Source: Burkholderia savannae (GTDB lineage: Bacteria > Pseudomonadota > Gammaproteobacteria > Burkholderiales > Burkholderiaceae). Taken from it: 64,000 nt of DNA. A program made the position numbers and the translations under genes. Positions 18,138 to 27,559 of this stretch are shown here, one piece after another. Each line of letters starts with the position of its first letter. Position 1 is the stretch's first letter. Below the pieces are notes generated by a model that saw only the letters and a list, made by a program, of their open reading frames with translations, was not told the origin of the DNA and made no database searches. The DNA lies in the NCBI RefSeq assembly GCF_001524445.2, contig NZ_CP013417.1, positions 1,116,001-1,180,000 on the forward strand, read 5' to 3'.

Positions 18138-19559
18138 ATGAAAACGCTGTTCTTGCAGGCACCGTCGTACGACGGCTTCGACGGCGGCGCGGGCTCCCGC
18201 TATCAGGCAAAGCGCGAGATCCGGTCCTTCTGGTATCCGACGTGGCTCGCGCAGCCGGCCGCGCTCGTGCCGGGCAGCCGCGTGCTCGACGCGCCGGCCG
18301 ACAGCCTGTCGGTCGAAGACACGCTCAAGATCGCGAAGGACTATGATCTCGTGATCATCCACACGAGCACGCCGTCGTTCCCGACCGACGCGATGTTCGC
18401 GGAAGACCTGAAGAAGATGAAGCCGTCGATGCTCGTCGGCATGGTCGGTGCGAAGGTCGCGGTCGATCCGCACAACTCGCTCACCGCGACGGAAGCGATC
18501 GATTTCGTGTGCCGCGAGGAGTTCGACTACACCTGCAAGGATATCGCCGAAGGCAAGCCCTTCGCCGAGATTCTCGGCATGAGCTACCGCGCGAAGGACG
18601 GCTCGATCGAGCACAACGGAGCGCGTCCGATGATCGAGAACATGGACGAGCTGCCGTTCGTCGCGCCCGTCTACAAGCGCGACCTGAAGATCGACAACTA
18701 TTTCATCGGCTATCTGAACTACCCGTACGTGTCGATCTACACGGGCCGCGGCTGCCGCTCGAAGTGCACGTTCTGCCTGTGGCCGCAGACGGTGGGCGGC
18801 CACCGCTACCGCGTGCGCTCGGTCGAGAGCGTGCTCGCGGAAGTGAAGTGGATTCGCGACAACATGCCGGAAGTGAAGGAAATCATGTTCGACGACGACA
18901 CCTTCACCGACTTCAAGCCGCGCGTCGAGGAGATCGCGCGCGGGCTCGGCAAGCTCGGCGTCACGTGGTCGTGCAACGCGAAGGCGAACGTGCCGTATTC
19001 GACGCTGAAGATCATGAAGGAAAACGGGCTGCGCCTGCTGCTCGTCGGCTACGAGTCGGGCGACGACCAGATCCTCTTGAACATCAAGAAGGGCTTGCGC
19101 ACCGACATCGCGCGCCGCTTCAACGAGGATTGCAAGAAGCTCGGCATCAAGATCCACGGCACCTTCATCCTCGGCCTGCCGGGCGAGACGAAGGAAACGA
19201 TCAAGAAGACGATCGAGTACGCGAAGGAAATCAATCCGCACACGATCCAGGTGTCGCTCGCCGCGCCGTATCCGGGCACGCGCCTGTACAACCAGGCGAT
19301 CGAGAACGGCTGGATGGAGGAGAACAAGACGATCAACCTCGTCAGCAAGGAAGGCGTGCAGCTCGCGGCGATCGGCTATCCGCACCTGTCGAAGGAAGAC
19401 ATCTACCACGAGCTCGAGCATTTCTACCGCGAGTTCTACTTCCGCCCGTCGAAGATCTGGGAGATCCTGCGCGAAATGCTGACGAGCTGGGACATGATGA
19501 AGCGCCGTCTGCGCGAGGGCGTCGAATTCTTCCGCTTCCTGCGCGCGCACGAGGCGTAA
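18138..19559 (+). CDS. hpnJ: Hopanoid-biosynthesis radical SAM protein HpnJ
   Basis: A 473-aa radical SAM enzyme. A cobalamin-binding-like N-terminal domain (about 1-180) precedes the 4Fe-4S motif C206-X3-C210-X2-C213 within GRGCRSKCTFCLW. HpnJ is known to convert the sugar-derived head group to the cyclitol ether of composite hopanoids. The start MKTLFLQAP at 18138 is the usual one; an in-frame ATG at 18114 would add 8 residues. The frame is open far upstream through hpnI, but that part is a shadow. It ends 3 nt before hpnK. Confidence 0.93.
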   Translation: MKTLFLQAPSYDGFDGGAGSRYQAKREIRSFWYPTWLAQPAALVPGSRVLDAPADSLSVEDTLKIAKDYDLVIIHTSTPSFPTDAMFAEDLKKMKPSMLVGMVGAKVAVDPHNSLTATEAIDFVCREEFDYTCKDIAEGKPFAEILGMSYRAKDGSIEHNGARPMIENMDELPFVAPVYKRDLKIDNYFIGYLNYPYVSIYTGRGCRSKCTFCLWPQTVGGHRYRVRSVESVLAEVKWIRDNMPEVKEIMFDDDTFTDFKPRVEEIARGLGKLGVTWSCNAKANVPYSTLKIMKENGLRLLLVGYESGDDQILLNIKKGLRTDIARRFNEDCKKLGIKIHGTFILGLPGETKETIKKTIEYAKEINPHTIQVSLAAPYPGTRLYNQAIENGWMEENKTINLVSKEGVQLAAIGYPHLSKEDIYHELEHFYREFYFRPSKIWEILREMLTSWDMMKRRLREGVEFFRFLRAHEA

Positions 19560-19562
19560 TCG

Positions 19563-20450
19563 GTGGCTGCCTCCGACGCGGCGCGGCGCGCGCTGATCTT
19601 CACGGCGGACGATTTCGGCCTGCATGAGCGGGTCAATGCCGCCGTCGAGCGTGCGCACCGCGACGGCGTGCTCGCGGCCGCGAGCCTGATGGTCGGCGCG
19701 CCGGCCGCGCGCGACGCGATCGAGCGCGCGAAGCGCCTGCCGTCGCTCGCGGTCGGCCTGCACGTCGTGCTCGCCGACGGGCCGGCGACGCTGCCCGCAA
19801 GCGAGATTCCCGCGCTCGTCGGCCCCGACGGCCGTTTCGGCGACGCGATGGCGAAGGACGGCTGCCGCTTTTTCTTCCTGCCGCACGTGCGAGCGCAACT
19901 GCGCCGCGAGATCCGCGCGCAGTTCGAGGCGTTCGCGGCGACCGGGCTCGCGCTCGATCACGTGAACACGCACAAGCATTTCCATCTGCATCCGACCGTG
20001 CTGTCGATGCTCGTCGAGATCGGCCGCGAATTCGGGCTTTCCGCGATGCGGCTGCCGTACGAGCCGTCGACGCCGTTCTGGCTGAAGCCGTGGATCGGGC
20101 TCGTGCGCGCGCGGCTCGACCGCGCGGGCATCGCGCACAACGACTACGTGGTCGGCATCGAGCACACGGGCGCGATGGACGAGGCCGTGCTGCTCGACGC
20201 GCTCGCGAAGCTGCCGCCGGGCGTCGGCGAGATCTACTCGCATCCGGCGGAGGCGGGCGACGGCCCGATCACGCCGTCGATGCGCGATTACCGGCCGGCC
20301 GACGAGCTCGCCGCGCTCCTGTCGCCGCGCGTCGCGGCCGCGGTGCAGGCGGCGGGCGTCGCGTGCGGCGGCTTCGCCGACGTGTTCGGCGATCGCGCGC
20401 GTGCGCGCCTGCCGCGCGGCGCGCGGATCACCGGGGCGCAGCCGTCATGA
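19563..20450 (+). CDS. hpnK: Hopanoid-biosynthesis deacetylase HpnK (YdjC fold)
   Basis: A 295-aa YdjC-family polysaccharide/amino-sugar deacetylase. FTADDFGLH near 13-21 and HVNTHKHFHLHP near 131-142 provide the metal-binding Asp and His residues. HpnK removes the acetyl group from the GlcNAc added by HpnI. The GTG start at 19563 is 3 nt after the hpnJ stop, and the gene's last codon and stop overlap the hpnL ATG, showing translational coupling. Confidence 0.92.
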   Translation: MAASDAARRALIFTADDFGLHERVNAAVERAHRDGVLAAASLMVGAPAARDAIERAKRLPSLAVGLHVVLADGPATLPASEIPALVGPDGRFGDAMAKDGCRFFFLPHVRAQLRREIRAQFEAFAATGLALDHVNTHKHFHLHPTVLSMLVEIGREFGLSAMRLPYEPSTPFWLKPWIGLVRARLDRAGIAHNDYVVGIEHTGAMDEAVLLDALAKLPPGVGEIYSHPAEAGDGPITPSMRDYRPADELAALLSPRVAAAVQAAGVACGGFADVFGDRARARLPRGARITGAQPS

Positions 20451-21493
20451 TCCGCTGGATCAAATGGCTCGGCTGGCCGATCGGGATCGCGATCCTGCTC
20501 GCGCTCGTCGTGCACGAGGGCGTCGGCGACGCCGTCCGCGTGATCGGCCAGGCCGGCTTCGCGCTGCTGTGGCTCGTGCCGTTTCACGGCCTGCCGCTGC
20601 TGCTCGACGCGCACGCCTGGCGTTTGCTGCTCGACAAGCGCGCGTCGCTGCCGTTCCTCTGGTGGATCGCGACCGTGCGCGAGGCGGTGAACCGCCTGCT
20701 GCCCGTCGTCGGCGTCGGCGGCGAGATCGTCGGCATCCGGCTCGCGCGCTGGCGCGTGCCCGATGCGAGCCGCGTGACGGCGTCGGTGATCGTCGAGGTG
20801 CTGGTGACGATCGCCGTTCAGTACGCGTTCGCCGCGCTCGGCCTCGTGCTGCTGCTCGCCGCGACGCAGGAGAGCGTCGGCGCGAAGACGATCGGCGTCG
20901 CGCTCGTGCTGTCGCTGCCGATGCCGGTGCTCGCGTTCGCGCTGATGCGGCGCGGCGGTGTCTTCCATGCGATCGAGCGCTTCGCGAGCCGGCTGCTCGG
21001 CGATTCGCACAGGCTGCTGCAAGGCGTCGACGGCAAGCGCCTCGACGCCGACATCGACGCGCTGATGTCGCGCGCGGGCCTCTTGTTTCGCGCATTCTTC
21101 TGGCAGCTCGCCGGCTACGTGGTCGGCGCGCTCGAAATTTACTGGGCGCTCGCGCTGCTCGGCCATCCGGTGTCGATCGGCGGCGCGATCGCGATCGAGG
21201 CGATGACGCAGGCCGTGCGCCATGCGGCGTTCATGGTGCCGGGCGGGCTGGGTGTCCAGGAGGCGACCGTCGTGCTGCTCGCGCAGATGTTCGGCGTCGA
21301 TCGCGAGGCGGCGCTGTCGCTCGCGCTCGTCAAGCGCGTGCGCGAGCTGCTGTTCGGCGCGCTGGCGCTCGGGTCGTGGCAGCTCGTCGAGCTGTCGCGC
21401 ACGCGACGGCGGATTCGCAGCCACGCGCGGCGCGCGGCCCGCGTCGCAGCCGCCGAGGCGCGGCGCGAGCGCGAGGTCGAGACGCTGCTGTGA
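20447..21493 (+). CDS. hpnL: Hopanoid-associated integral membrane protein HpnL
   Basis: A 348-aa polytopic inner-membrane protein (about 8 hydrophobic segments) of the lysylphosphatidylglycerol synthetase-like flippase family. The VPGGLGVQEATVVLL segment near 263 is typical. Its place after hpnIJK and its family point to a role in moving or exporting finished hopanoids, but this is inference; no catalytic residues are evident. The ATG overlaps the hpnK stop by 4 nt. The basic C-terminal tail (about 320-348) should be cytoplasmic. Confidence 0.87.
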   Translation: MIRWIKWLGWPIGIAILLALVVHEGVGDAVRVIGQAGFALLWLVPFHGLPLLLDAHAWRLLLDKRASLPFLWWIATVREAVNRLLPVVGVGGEIVGIRLARWRVPDASRVTASVIVEVLVTIAVQYAFAALGLVLLLAATQESVGAKTIGVALVLSLPMPVLAFALMRRGGVFHAIERFASRLLGDSHRLLQGVDGKRLDADIDALMSRAGLLFRAFFWQLAGYVVGALEIYWALALLGHPVSIGGAIAIEAMTQAVRHAAFMVPGGLGVQEATVVLLAQMFGVDREAALSLALVKRVRELLFGALALGSWQLVELSRTRRRIRSHARRAARVAAAEARREREVETLL

Positions 21494-21560
21494 GCGCGTG
21501 GTCGGGCGACGCGGCGCTTCCTTTCGGCTGTTGACTCGCCGGGCTGCCGAATCGATCGTC

Positions 21561-21760
21561 CGAAGGCACGAAGGCACGAAGGCACGAAGGCACGAAGGCA
21601 CGAAGGCACGAAGGCACGAAGGCTCAAAGGCTCAAAGGCTCAAAGGCTCAAAGGCTCAAAGGCTCAAAGGCTCAAAGGCTCAAAGGCTCAAAGGCTCAAA
21701 GGCTCAAAGGCTCAAAGGCTCAAAGGCTCAAAGGCTCAAAGGCTCAAAGGCTCAAAGGCT
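21561..21760. repeat. VNTR, octamer, 25 units in two blocks (CGAAGGCA then CAAAGGCT)
   Basis: Seven perfect copies of CGAAGGCA (21561-21616), one hybrid CGAAGGCT (21617-21624), then 17 perfect copies of CAAAGGCT (21625-21760). The two-block structure suggests two separate expansions. It lies 68 bp after hpnL. The rest of the gap 21494-22085 shows no gene. Confidence 0.97.
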
Positions 21761-22085
21761 CAAAGGGGAGCCGACCGCGCGCACGCTCGGCGGTTCCGCC
21801 GGCGATCGTCCGGCCGTGCGGCTAGGGGCGTTGCGATTGTCCTCCTTTCGCGTCGCGAAGCCGGGGCGATTGCCAACCGCGGCTCGCCGCCGAGTGCCGT
21901 CTCGACACGGCGCGACACGATGAGAAGCCACGAGAAGCCGTGAGCAGCCGCGAGAAGCGACGCGTCGCGGTGAAACGGACCACACTTCGAGCGCTTCATC
22001 GAGTCGCGCTTTCCGCGCACGATGATCGCGGTGCGGTATGCTTGCGCGCGTGTTCGATGTCACGCGCAAGTCGCGCCATTTCCCG

Positions 22086-22646
22086 ATGACGATGTTCCGA
22101 TTCCGTGTCCTTCCCGTGGCAATGCTCGGCGCGGCGCTCGTGCTCGCCGGCTGCGACGACCAGCAAAGCGAGCAGACCGTGCAGCGATTCAAGGATTTTT
22201 TCAACGCGGTCAAGCCCGCGCCGCTGTTCCTCAAGGGCCTCACGCCCGGCGTGACGACGGAGGCCGAGATCCGCGGCCAGATGGGCCGGCCCGAAACCGA
22301 GCGCGTCTATACCGACGGCTCGAAGCGTCTCGAATATCCGCGCGGCCCGATGGGCAACGAGACCTACATGGTCGACATCGACGCGAACGGCCGCTTCGTC
22401 GCCGCGACGCAGGTGCTGACGGCCGCGAACTTCGCGAAGGTTCGCCCGGGCATGTCGGAGGACGAGGTGCGGCGGCTGCTCGGCAAGCCGACCGAGGTTG
22501 CGCGCTATCCGCTCAAGCCGGAGACGGTGTGGAGCTGGCGCTGGCTCGAGGACGGCGTCAATCAGGATGCGTTCTTCAACGCTCATTTCGGGCCGGACGG
22601 GCTCGTCTATACGACGTCGCGCTCGGACATCCTGAAGGGGCACTGA
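22086..22646 (+). CDS. Lipoprotein with BamE/SmpA-like repeats
   Basis: A 186-aa predicted lipoprotein. A short signal ends in the lipobox LAGC with Cys23, giving a mature N-terminus CDDQQ. Two related segments, LTPGVTTEAEIRGQMGRPE near 56 and VRPGMSEDEVRRLLGKPTE near 118, match the repeat of SmpA/OmlA (BamE) domains, which help hold outer-membrane complexes. This protein is longer than BamE and has two copies, so it is a relative rather than BamE itself. The ATG at 22086 is chosen because it gives a compact signal peptide. The N-terminal extension to 22038 is unlikely. Confidence 0.85.
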   Translation: MTMFRFRVLPVAMLGAALVLAGCDDQQSEQTVQRFKDFFNAVKPAPLFLKGLTPGVTTEAEIRGQMGRPETERVYTDGSKRLEYPRGPMGNETYMVDIDANGRFVAATQVLTAANFAKVRPGMSEDEVRRLLGKPTEVARYPLKPETVWSWRWLEDGVNQDAFFNAHFGPDGLVYTTSRSDILKGH

Positions 22647-23522
22647 GCGTCGAGGCGGGGCGGGGCTGCGTCGAGGGCGGCCGGCCCCGTGGGGCGTCGG
22701 CGCGTGGCCCAATCGGTTCGTATTCGTCCGTCGCGACTGCGCGTACGCGAACGCAGGCATGTGCGCCGCGTGCGCCCGAGCGCCTGCCGCGCCTTGCCGG
22801 TTCTTTGCGGCGCAATGGCCGGTTCGTCGTCATGAGCGGCTTGGCCGATCGCGGACGCTCGCGAGCGCGCTCGCAAAATCTGTCGGCGCTCGGGGTGACT
22901 CGCTGGCCGTCGGATTTCTCCTCGGCGCCGGCAGGCACTCGCTGACGCCGGCTTCTCACGGCGTCCTCGCTTCGTCGTCGCGTCCTCGAGTCATCTCATC
23001 ATCTCGTCATCTCGTCATCTCGCGGCTTTCGCCGCGCGTGCCGGTCAATGCCGCGCAGCGCGGCCGACGACCACTGGCGCCGTCGGCGTGCGTCATTCAC
23101 GCCTTTCGAGGCCATCCGGAGCCGTTCCAGGCGCTCAGACTCGCTTCGAGGCGCTGCCGACAGTGCCCGACTGGTTGCGAGCGGTGCGAGCGGCTCGAAC
23201 GCCCGCGAACCCGCTGCCGATCATCGTGCGTCGCCGCGAACCGTCCGCTGCGGCCGCTCGTCCGCGCCCGTCGTCCCTATCGCAAAAGCGACTCGAAACT
23301 TGCAAAAAAGCTGCGCACGACGCGCGGCCGGCAATGCCCGCCGCCGACGTTTACCCCGCTAAAACAGTGCTGTGCGCGTGCCGCGCGCCGGCGTCGCCGT
23401 GATATTGCGGCGCAGCATTGCGCGCCACCGCCATTTGAGCCGATTTTTTTCGCTTGCGACTATCCGCGTCAAACCGGCGCAGCCGTCCGTGCGCCACTCC
23501 CATCACGATCACGGAGACAAGC
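22647..23522. other. Intergenic region (876 bp), no gene seen
   Basis: It lies between the lipoprotein gene and the arginine transport operon. It contains a short repeat of TCATCTCR, four units at 22991-23022. The open frames are basic, Ser/Arg-rich and lack any recognisable domain. The promoter of the transport operon should lie in the last 200 bp. Confidence 0.55.
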
Positions 23523-24212
23523 GTGTTTCTATACGGCTTTGGCCCGCTCATCTGGGCCGGCACCGTGCAGACGATCGAGCTGTCGGTGCTGTCGCTCGCG
23601 GCCGCAATCGTGCTCGGCCTCGTCGGCGCGGTGGCGAAGCTCTCGCACAATCGCGCGCTGCGCGCGATGGCGACGGGCTACACGACGCTCATCCGCTCGG
23701 TGCCCGATCTCGTGCTGATGCTGCTGCTGTTCTACAGCATTCAGATCTGGCTGAACCAGTTCACCGATCTGATGAACTGGGATCAGATCGACATCGATCC
23801 GTTCGTCGCGGGCGTGCTGACGCTCGGCTTCATCTACGGCGCGTACTTCACCGAGACGTTTCGCGGCGCGTTCCTCTCGGTGCCGCGCGGCCAGCTCGAG
23901 GCGGGCAGCGCGTACGGGATGAGCGGCATGCGCGTGTTCGTGAGGATCATGTTTCCGCAGATGATGCGCTTCGCGCTGCCCGGCATCGGCAACAACTGGC
24001 AGGTGCTCGTGAAGGCGACCGCGCTCGTGTCGATCATCGGCCTGGCCGACGTCGTGAAAGCCGCGCAGGACGCGGGCAAGAGCACGTTCAACATGTTCTT
24101 CTTCATCCTCGTCGCGGCGCTCGTGTATCTCGCGATCACGACGGTCTCCAATCTCGTGCTCAGGCAGCTCGAGAAGCGTTATTCCATCGGCGTGAGGCAC
24201 GCGGAACTATGA
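23523..24212 (+). CDS. aotQ: Basic amino acid ABC transporter permease (HisQ/AotQ type)
   Basis: A 229-aa inner-membrane permease with five to six hydrophobic segments. Its cytoplasmic coupling loop, EAGSAYGMSGMRVFVRIMFP near 125, is typical of the polar amino acid family. It forms a heterodimer with the next gene product to import arginine, ornithine or lysine. The GTG start at 23523 follows GGAGACAA; the longer frame from 23454 would place polar residues before the first helix. The stop overlaps the next ATG by 4 nt. The gene's context with argR and the aru/ast genes supports arginine uptake. Confidence 0.9.
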   Translation: MFLYGFGPLIWAGTVQTIELSVLSLAAAIVLGLVGAVAKLSHNRALRAMATGYTTLIRSVPDLVLMLLLFYSIQIWLNQFTDLMNWDQIDIDPFVAGVLTLGFIYGAYFTETFRGAFLSVPRGQLEAGSAYGMSGMRVFVRIMFPQMMRFALPGIGNNWQVLVKATALVSIIGLADVVKAAQDAGKSTFNMFFFILVAALVYLAITTVSNLVLRQLEKRYSIGVRHAEL

Positions 24213-24922
24213 TCGAGATTCTCCAGGAATTCGGGCGCGCGTTCTTCTACTGGGACGGCCAGCGCATGTCGGGGCTTGCCGTCACGCTGTGGCTGCTCGT
24301 CGCGTCGCTCGCGATCGGCTTTGCCTGCGCGGTGCCGCTCGCGGTCGCGCGGGTGTCGAAGAACCGCTGGCTGTCGACGCCCGTGCGCTTCTACACGTAC
24401 GTGTTTCGCGGCACGCCGCTCTACGTGCAATTGCTCCTCATCTACACCGGGATGTACAGCCTCGCGTTCGTTCGCGATCATGCGTTCCTCGACGCGTTCT
24501 TCAGGAGCGGCTTCAACTGCGCGATCCTCGCGTTCGCGCTCAACACCTGTGCGTACACGACCGAGATCTTCGCGGGCGCGATCCGCGCGATCCCGCACGG
24601 CGAGGTCGAGGCGGCGCGCGCGTACGGGATGAGCCCGCTCACGATGTACCGCCGGGTGATCCTGCCGTCGTCGCTGCGCCGCGCGCTGCCGCTTTACAGC
24701 AACGAAGTGATCCTGATGCTGCATGCGACGACGGTTGCGTTCACGGCGACCGTGCCCGATATCCTGAAGGTCGCGCGCGACGCGAATTCGGCGACGTACA
24801 TGGCGTTCCAGTCGTTCGGAATCGCCGCGCTGATCTATCTTGCGGTATCGTTCGCACTCGTCGCGGCCTTTCGTCGGGCCGAGCGCCACTGGCTCGCGTA
24901 TCTCGCGGCCGGCCGTCATTGA
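24209..24922 (+). CDS. aotM: Basic amino acid ABC transporter permease (HisM/AotM type)
   Basis: A 237-aa permease with the coupling loop EVEAARAYGMSPLTMYRRVI near 131. It pairs with the AotQ-type protein encoded just upstream, whose stop it overlaps by 4 nt. The last residues are basic. It is followed after 21 nt by the ATPase gene. Membrane topology and length match the HisM/ArtM family. Confidence 0.92.
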   Translation: MIEILQEFGRAFFYWDGQRMSGLAVTLWLLVASLAIGFACAVPLAVARVSKNRWLSTPVRFYTYVFRGTPLYVQLLLIYTGMYSLAFVRDHAFLDAFFRSGFNCAILAFALNTCAYTTEIFAGAIRAIPHGEVEAARAYGMSPLTMYRRVILPSSLRRALPLYSNEVILMLHATTVAFTATVPDILKVARDANSATYMAFQSFGIAALIYLAVSFALVAAFRRAERHWLAYLAAGRH

Positions 24923-24943
24923 TTTCACTCCAGGGAGAGCCAG

Positions 24944-25738
24944 TTGGCAGAGACCACGACCACGACCGCCGCGTGCAAGCTCGAGGCGCGGGACATCCAC
25001 AAGCGCTACGGCGACAACGAGGTGCTCAAGGGCGTGTCGCTGAACGCGAAGGCGGGCGACGTCATCAGCATCATCGGCGCGAGCGGCTCCGGCAAGAGCA
25101 CGTTCCTGCGCTGCATCAATTTTCTTGAGCGGCCGAACGCGGGTCAGATCGTCGTCGACGGCGAGACGGTGCGCACGAAGGCCGATCGCGCGGGCAGCCT
25201 CGAAGTCGCCGATCACAAGCAGCTGCAGCGGATTCGCACGAAGCTTGCGATGGTGTTCCAGCACTTCAACCTGTGGGCGCACATGAACGTGCTCGAGAAC
25301 GTGATGGAGGCGCCGGTGCACGTGCTCGGCCTTCCGAAGCGCGAGGCCGAGGAGCGCGCGCGCGAATATCTGGAGAAGGTGGGCCTCGCGCCGCGCGTGG
25401 AAAAGCAGTATCCGTCGCATCTGTCGGGCGGTCAGCAGCAGCGCGTCGCAATTGCGCGCGCGCTCGCGATGCATCCGGACGTGATGCTGTTCGACGAGCC
25501 GACGTCGGCGCTCGACCCGGAGCTCGTCGGCGAAGTGCTGAAGGTGATGCAGAAGCTCGCGGAGGAAGGGCGCACGATGATCGTCGTCACGCACGAGATG
25601 GGCTTCGCGCGCAACGTGTCGAACCACGTGATGTTCCTGCACCAGGGGCGCACCGAGGAAGAGGGCGATCCGGCCGACGTGCTCGGGCGTCCGCAAAGCG
25701 AGCGCCTGAGGCAGTTCCTGTCGGGCAGCCTCAAGTAA
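24944..25738 (+). CDS. aotP: Basic amino acid ABC transporter ATPase (HisP/AotP type)
   Basis: A 264-aa cytoplasmic ATPase that drives the AotQ/AotM permease pair. Walker [10 protein letters not shown] is at 45-53, signature LSGGQQQR near 160, Walker [13 protein letters not shown] near 183 and the H-loop His in VVTHEMG near 216. The start is a TTG at 24944 after AGGGAGAG; no ATG gives a complete N-terminal strand. It is 18 nt before argR, so the regulator is probably in the same transcript. Confidence 0.93.
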   Translation: MAETTTTTAACKLEARDIHKRYGDNEVLKGVSLNAKAGDVISIIGASGSGKSTFLRCINFLERPNAGQIVVDGETVRTKADRAGSLEVADHKQLQRIRTKLAMVFQHFNLWAHMNVLENVMEAPVHVLGLPKREAEERAREYLEKVGLAPRVEKQYPSHLSGGQQQRVAIARALAMHPDVMLFDEPTSALDPELVGEVLKVMQKLAEEGRTMIVVTHEMGFARNVSNHVMFLHQGRTEEEGDPADVLGRPQSERLRQFLSGSLK

Positions 25739-25756
25739 CGGTCGACGCGGCAGGTC

Positions 25757-26809
25757 GTGACGTCCGTGAATCGTCCAGCGAATCCCGCCCGCACGATACA
25801 GGTGGCGATCGTCGCGTTGCCGCCCGTGTCGATGTCGGGCGTGGGGCCGATCGTCGACGCGTTGAATCTCGCGAACGAGATCGACGCGCGCCTGTTGTAC
25901 CGCTGGCAGGTGTGCTCGTGGGACGGCCGCGCGGTGCCGCTCGCGGGCGGCGCGCAGTGGCACGCGGACGCCGCGTTCAACGATGCGATCGTCTGCGACT
26001 GGCTGATCGTCGTCAGCGAGCGGTTCCAGCAGTTCGCCGATTACCGGCTCTTTCTCGCGAGCCTCGCGCGGGTCGGCCAGCGCACGCCGCTCGTGACGGG
26101 CATTCATCACGGCGTGTGGTGGCTCGCGATGGCGGGGCAGTTGTCGGGCTACCGGGTGAGCGTGAACTGGGAGACTTACCAGCAGTTCGCGGAGCAATTC
26201 GAGCGTTCGATCGTCACGCAGCAGATCTTCGAGATCGACCGCGATCGCGCGACGTGCGCGGGCGGCCAGGCGAGCGTTGATTTCATGCTGGCGATGATCG
26301 GCCGCGATCAGGGGCCGGAGCTGGCGGAGCGGGTTGCGGACGCGCTCGGCACGGGGCCGCTTCGCAGCGGCGAGGAGCGCCAGCGGATTCCGTTCGTGAC
26401 GGCGCCGGGCGAGCGGCACCCGCGATTGAACGATGCGCTGCTGCTGATGGAGGCGAATGTCGAGGACCCGCTGACGACGGACGAGATCGCGGGGCTCGTC
26501 GGCGTGTCGCGGCGGCAGCTCGAGCGACTCTTCAGACAGTATCTCGGCGCGATGCCGTCGAAGTATTACCTGAATTTGCGGTTGCTGAAGGCGCGCACGC
26601 AGTTGCAGCGCACGAGCAAGTCGGTCGTGCAGGTGAGTCTCGCGTGCGGGTTTTCTTCGGCGGCGCATTTTTCGAATGCCTATCGGGAACGCTTCGGCGT
26701 CACGCCGCGCGAGGATCGGCGCGCGTGGCTCGAGAAGCAGCACGGGAAGGGGGGCGCCGAGCCGCCTCGCGCGGGGGCCTTGGTGGAGCGGCCGCCGGCT
26801 CGGGACTGA
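25757..26809 (+). CDS. argR: AraC-family arginine regulator ArgR (Pseudomonas type)
   Basis: A 350-aa regulator with an N-terminal DJ-1/glutamine-amidotransferase-like domain (about 14-190) and a C-terminal double helix-turn-helix AraC domain (about 225-330). The latter includes LVGVSRRQLERLFRQYLG and VSLACGFSSAAHFSNAYRERFG. This is the architecture of Pseudomonas ArgR, which binds arginine, induces the aru (AST) genes and the aot transporter, and differs from the E. coli ArgR family. Its place between aotQMP and aruCFGDB fits that role exactly. GTG start at 25757. The tail past residue 335 is low complexity. Confidence 0.9.
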   Translation: MTSVNRPANPARTIQVAIVALPPVSMSGVGPIVDALNLANEIDARLLYRWQVCSWDGRAVPLAGGAQWHADAAFNDAIVCDWLIVVSERFQQFADYRLFLASLARVGQRTPLVTGIHHGVWWLAMAGQLSGYRVSVNWETYQQFAEQFERSIVTQQIFEIDRDRATCAGGQASVDFMLAMIGRDQGPELAERVADALGTGPLRSGEERQRIPFVTAPGERHPRLNDALLLMEANVEDPLTTDEIAGLVGVSRRQLERLFRQYLGAMPSKYYLNLRLLKARTQLQRTSKSVVQVSLACGFSSAAHFSNAYRERFGVTPREDRRAWLEKQHGKGGAEPPRAGALVERPPARD

Positions 26810-26847
26810 GCGTGAGCAGTCCTTGGGGGCGCTTTCTTCGTTGCGTT

Positions 26848-27434
26848 TTTTTTGTCGGTTGTTTGGCGTATGTGTGTGTGTCGTGAATGGCCTGTGATGT
26901 TTGCGGTCTGTGAGCGTCGCCCCTCCCCGGGGCGGGGGTCACTTTTCTTTGTCTTGCCAAAGAAAAGTAACCAAAAGAAAGGCGCGTCCTTCGGCGGACA
27001 GCAAAGGGAGCTGCGTTCGCTCTTCTCGCCAGCTTCACCGCTCACTTCGCTGCAAACCACTCTTTCATGTCACGGCTCGCCCCGCACGACGCATGCCGCC
27101 AATCTCAAGGTATGCCAATTATTCAAATCCGAGGCTCGCGCCTTGATGTGCCCATCGTCCGAGCGCAGCGAAAAAGGAGCCGGCGGGCGATGCGACGACA
27201 CGGCCCCCGCGCGATCCGCTCCGCGTTCCGGTGCGACGCGACACGTTGGGGCCGTGCCGACACGAACGAGCATGTCGCCTTAGGCCTGGGCCGAAAAAGC
27301 GCCTTTCTTTAGGTTACTTTTCTTTGGCAAGACAAAGAAAAGTGACCCCCGCCCCGGGGAGGGGCGACGCTGACAGACCGCAAACATCACAGGCCATTCA
27401 CGACACACACATACGCCAAACAACCGACAAAAAA
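26848..27434. repeat. Long inverted repeat unit: two arms of about 137 bp around a 313-bp centre
   Basis: The left arm (26848-26985) and right arm (27299-27434) are inverted copies. They differ only by one GT dinucleotide in a GTGT run and two substitutions. Each arm contains an internal perfect 11-bp hairpin (left copy 26941-26951 with 26958-26968) and a GC-rich CCCCTCCCCGGGG segment. The outer ends are T8 on the left and A6 on the right. The centre (26986-27298) has no convincing gene. I recognise the arm type as dispersed in Burkholderia-like genomes only from memory of similar translated fragments. It separates argR from aruC and could block or attenuate read-through. Confidence 0.88.
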
Positions 27435-27559
27435 TCGTCGCCCGCCGAAAAGGGCAAAAGAACCCCATCCGACAAATCGCGTCGCAATTGCGCAAGACGC
27501 ATCGCGCGGCGTTGCCTAAACTTGAATCTGTTACCTCTTACGAAACGAAAGGAATCGTC

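Noticed and set aside
16755..19559. A 934-aa fusion of HpnI-region sequence with HpnJ
   Set aside because: The frame is merely open upstream; hpnI is read in another frame and HpnJ starts at 18138.
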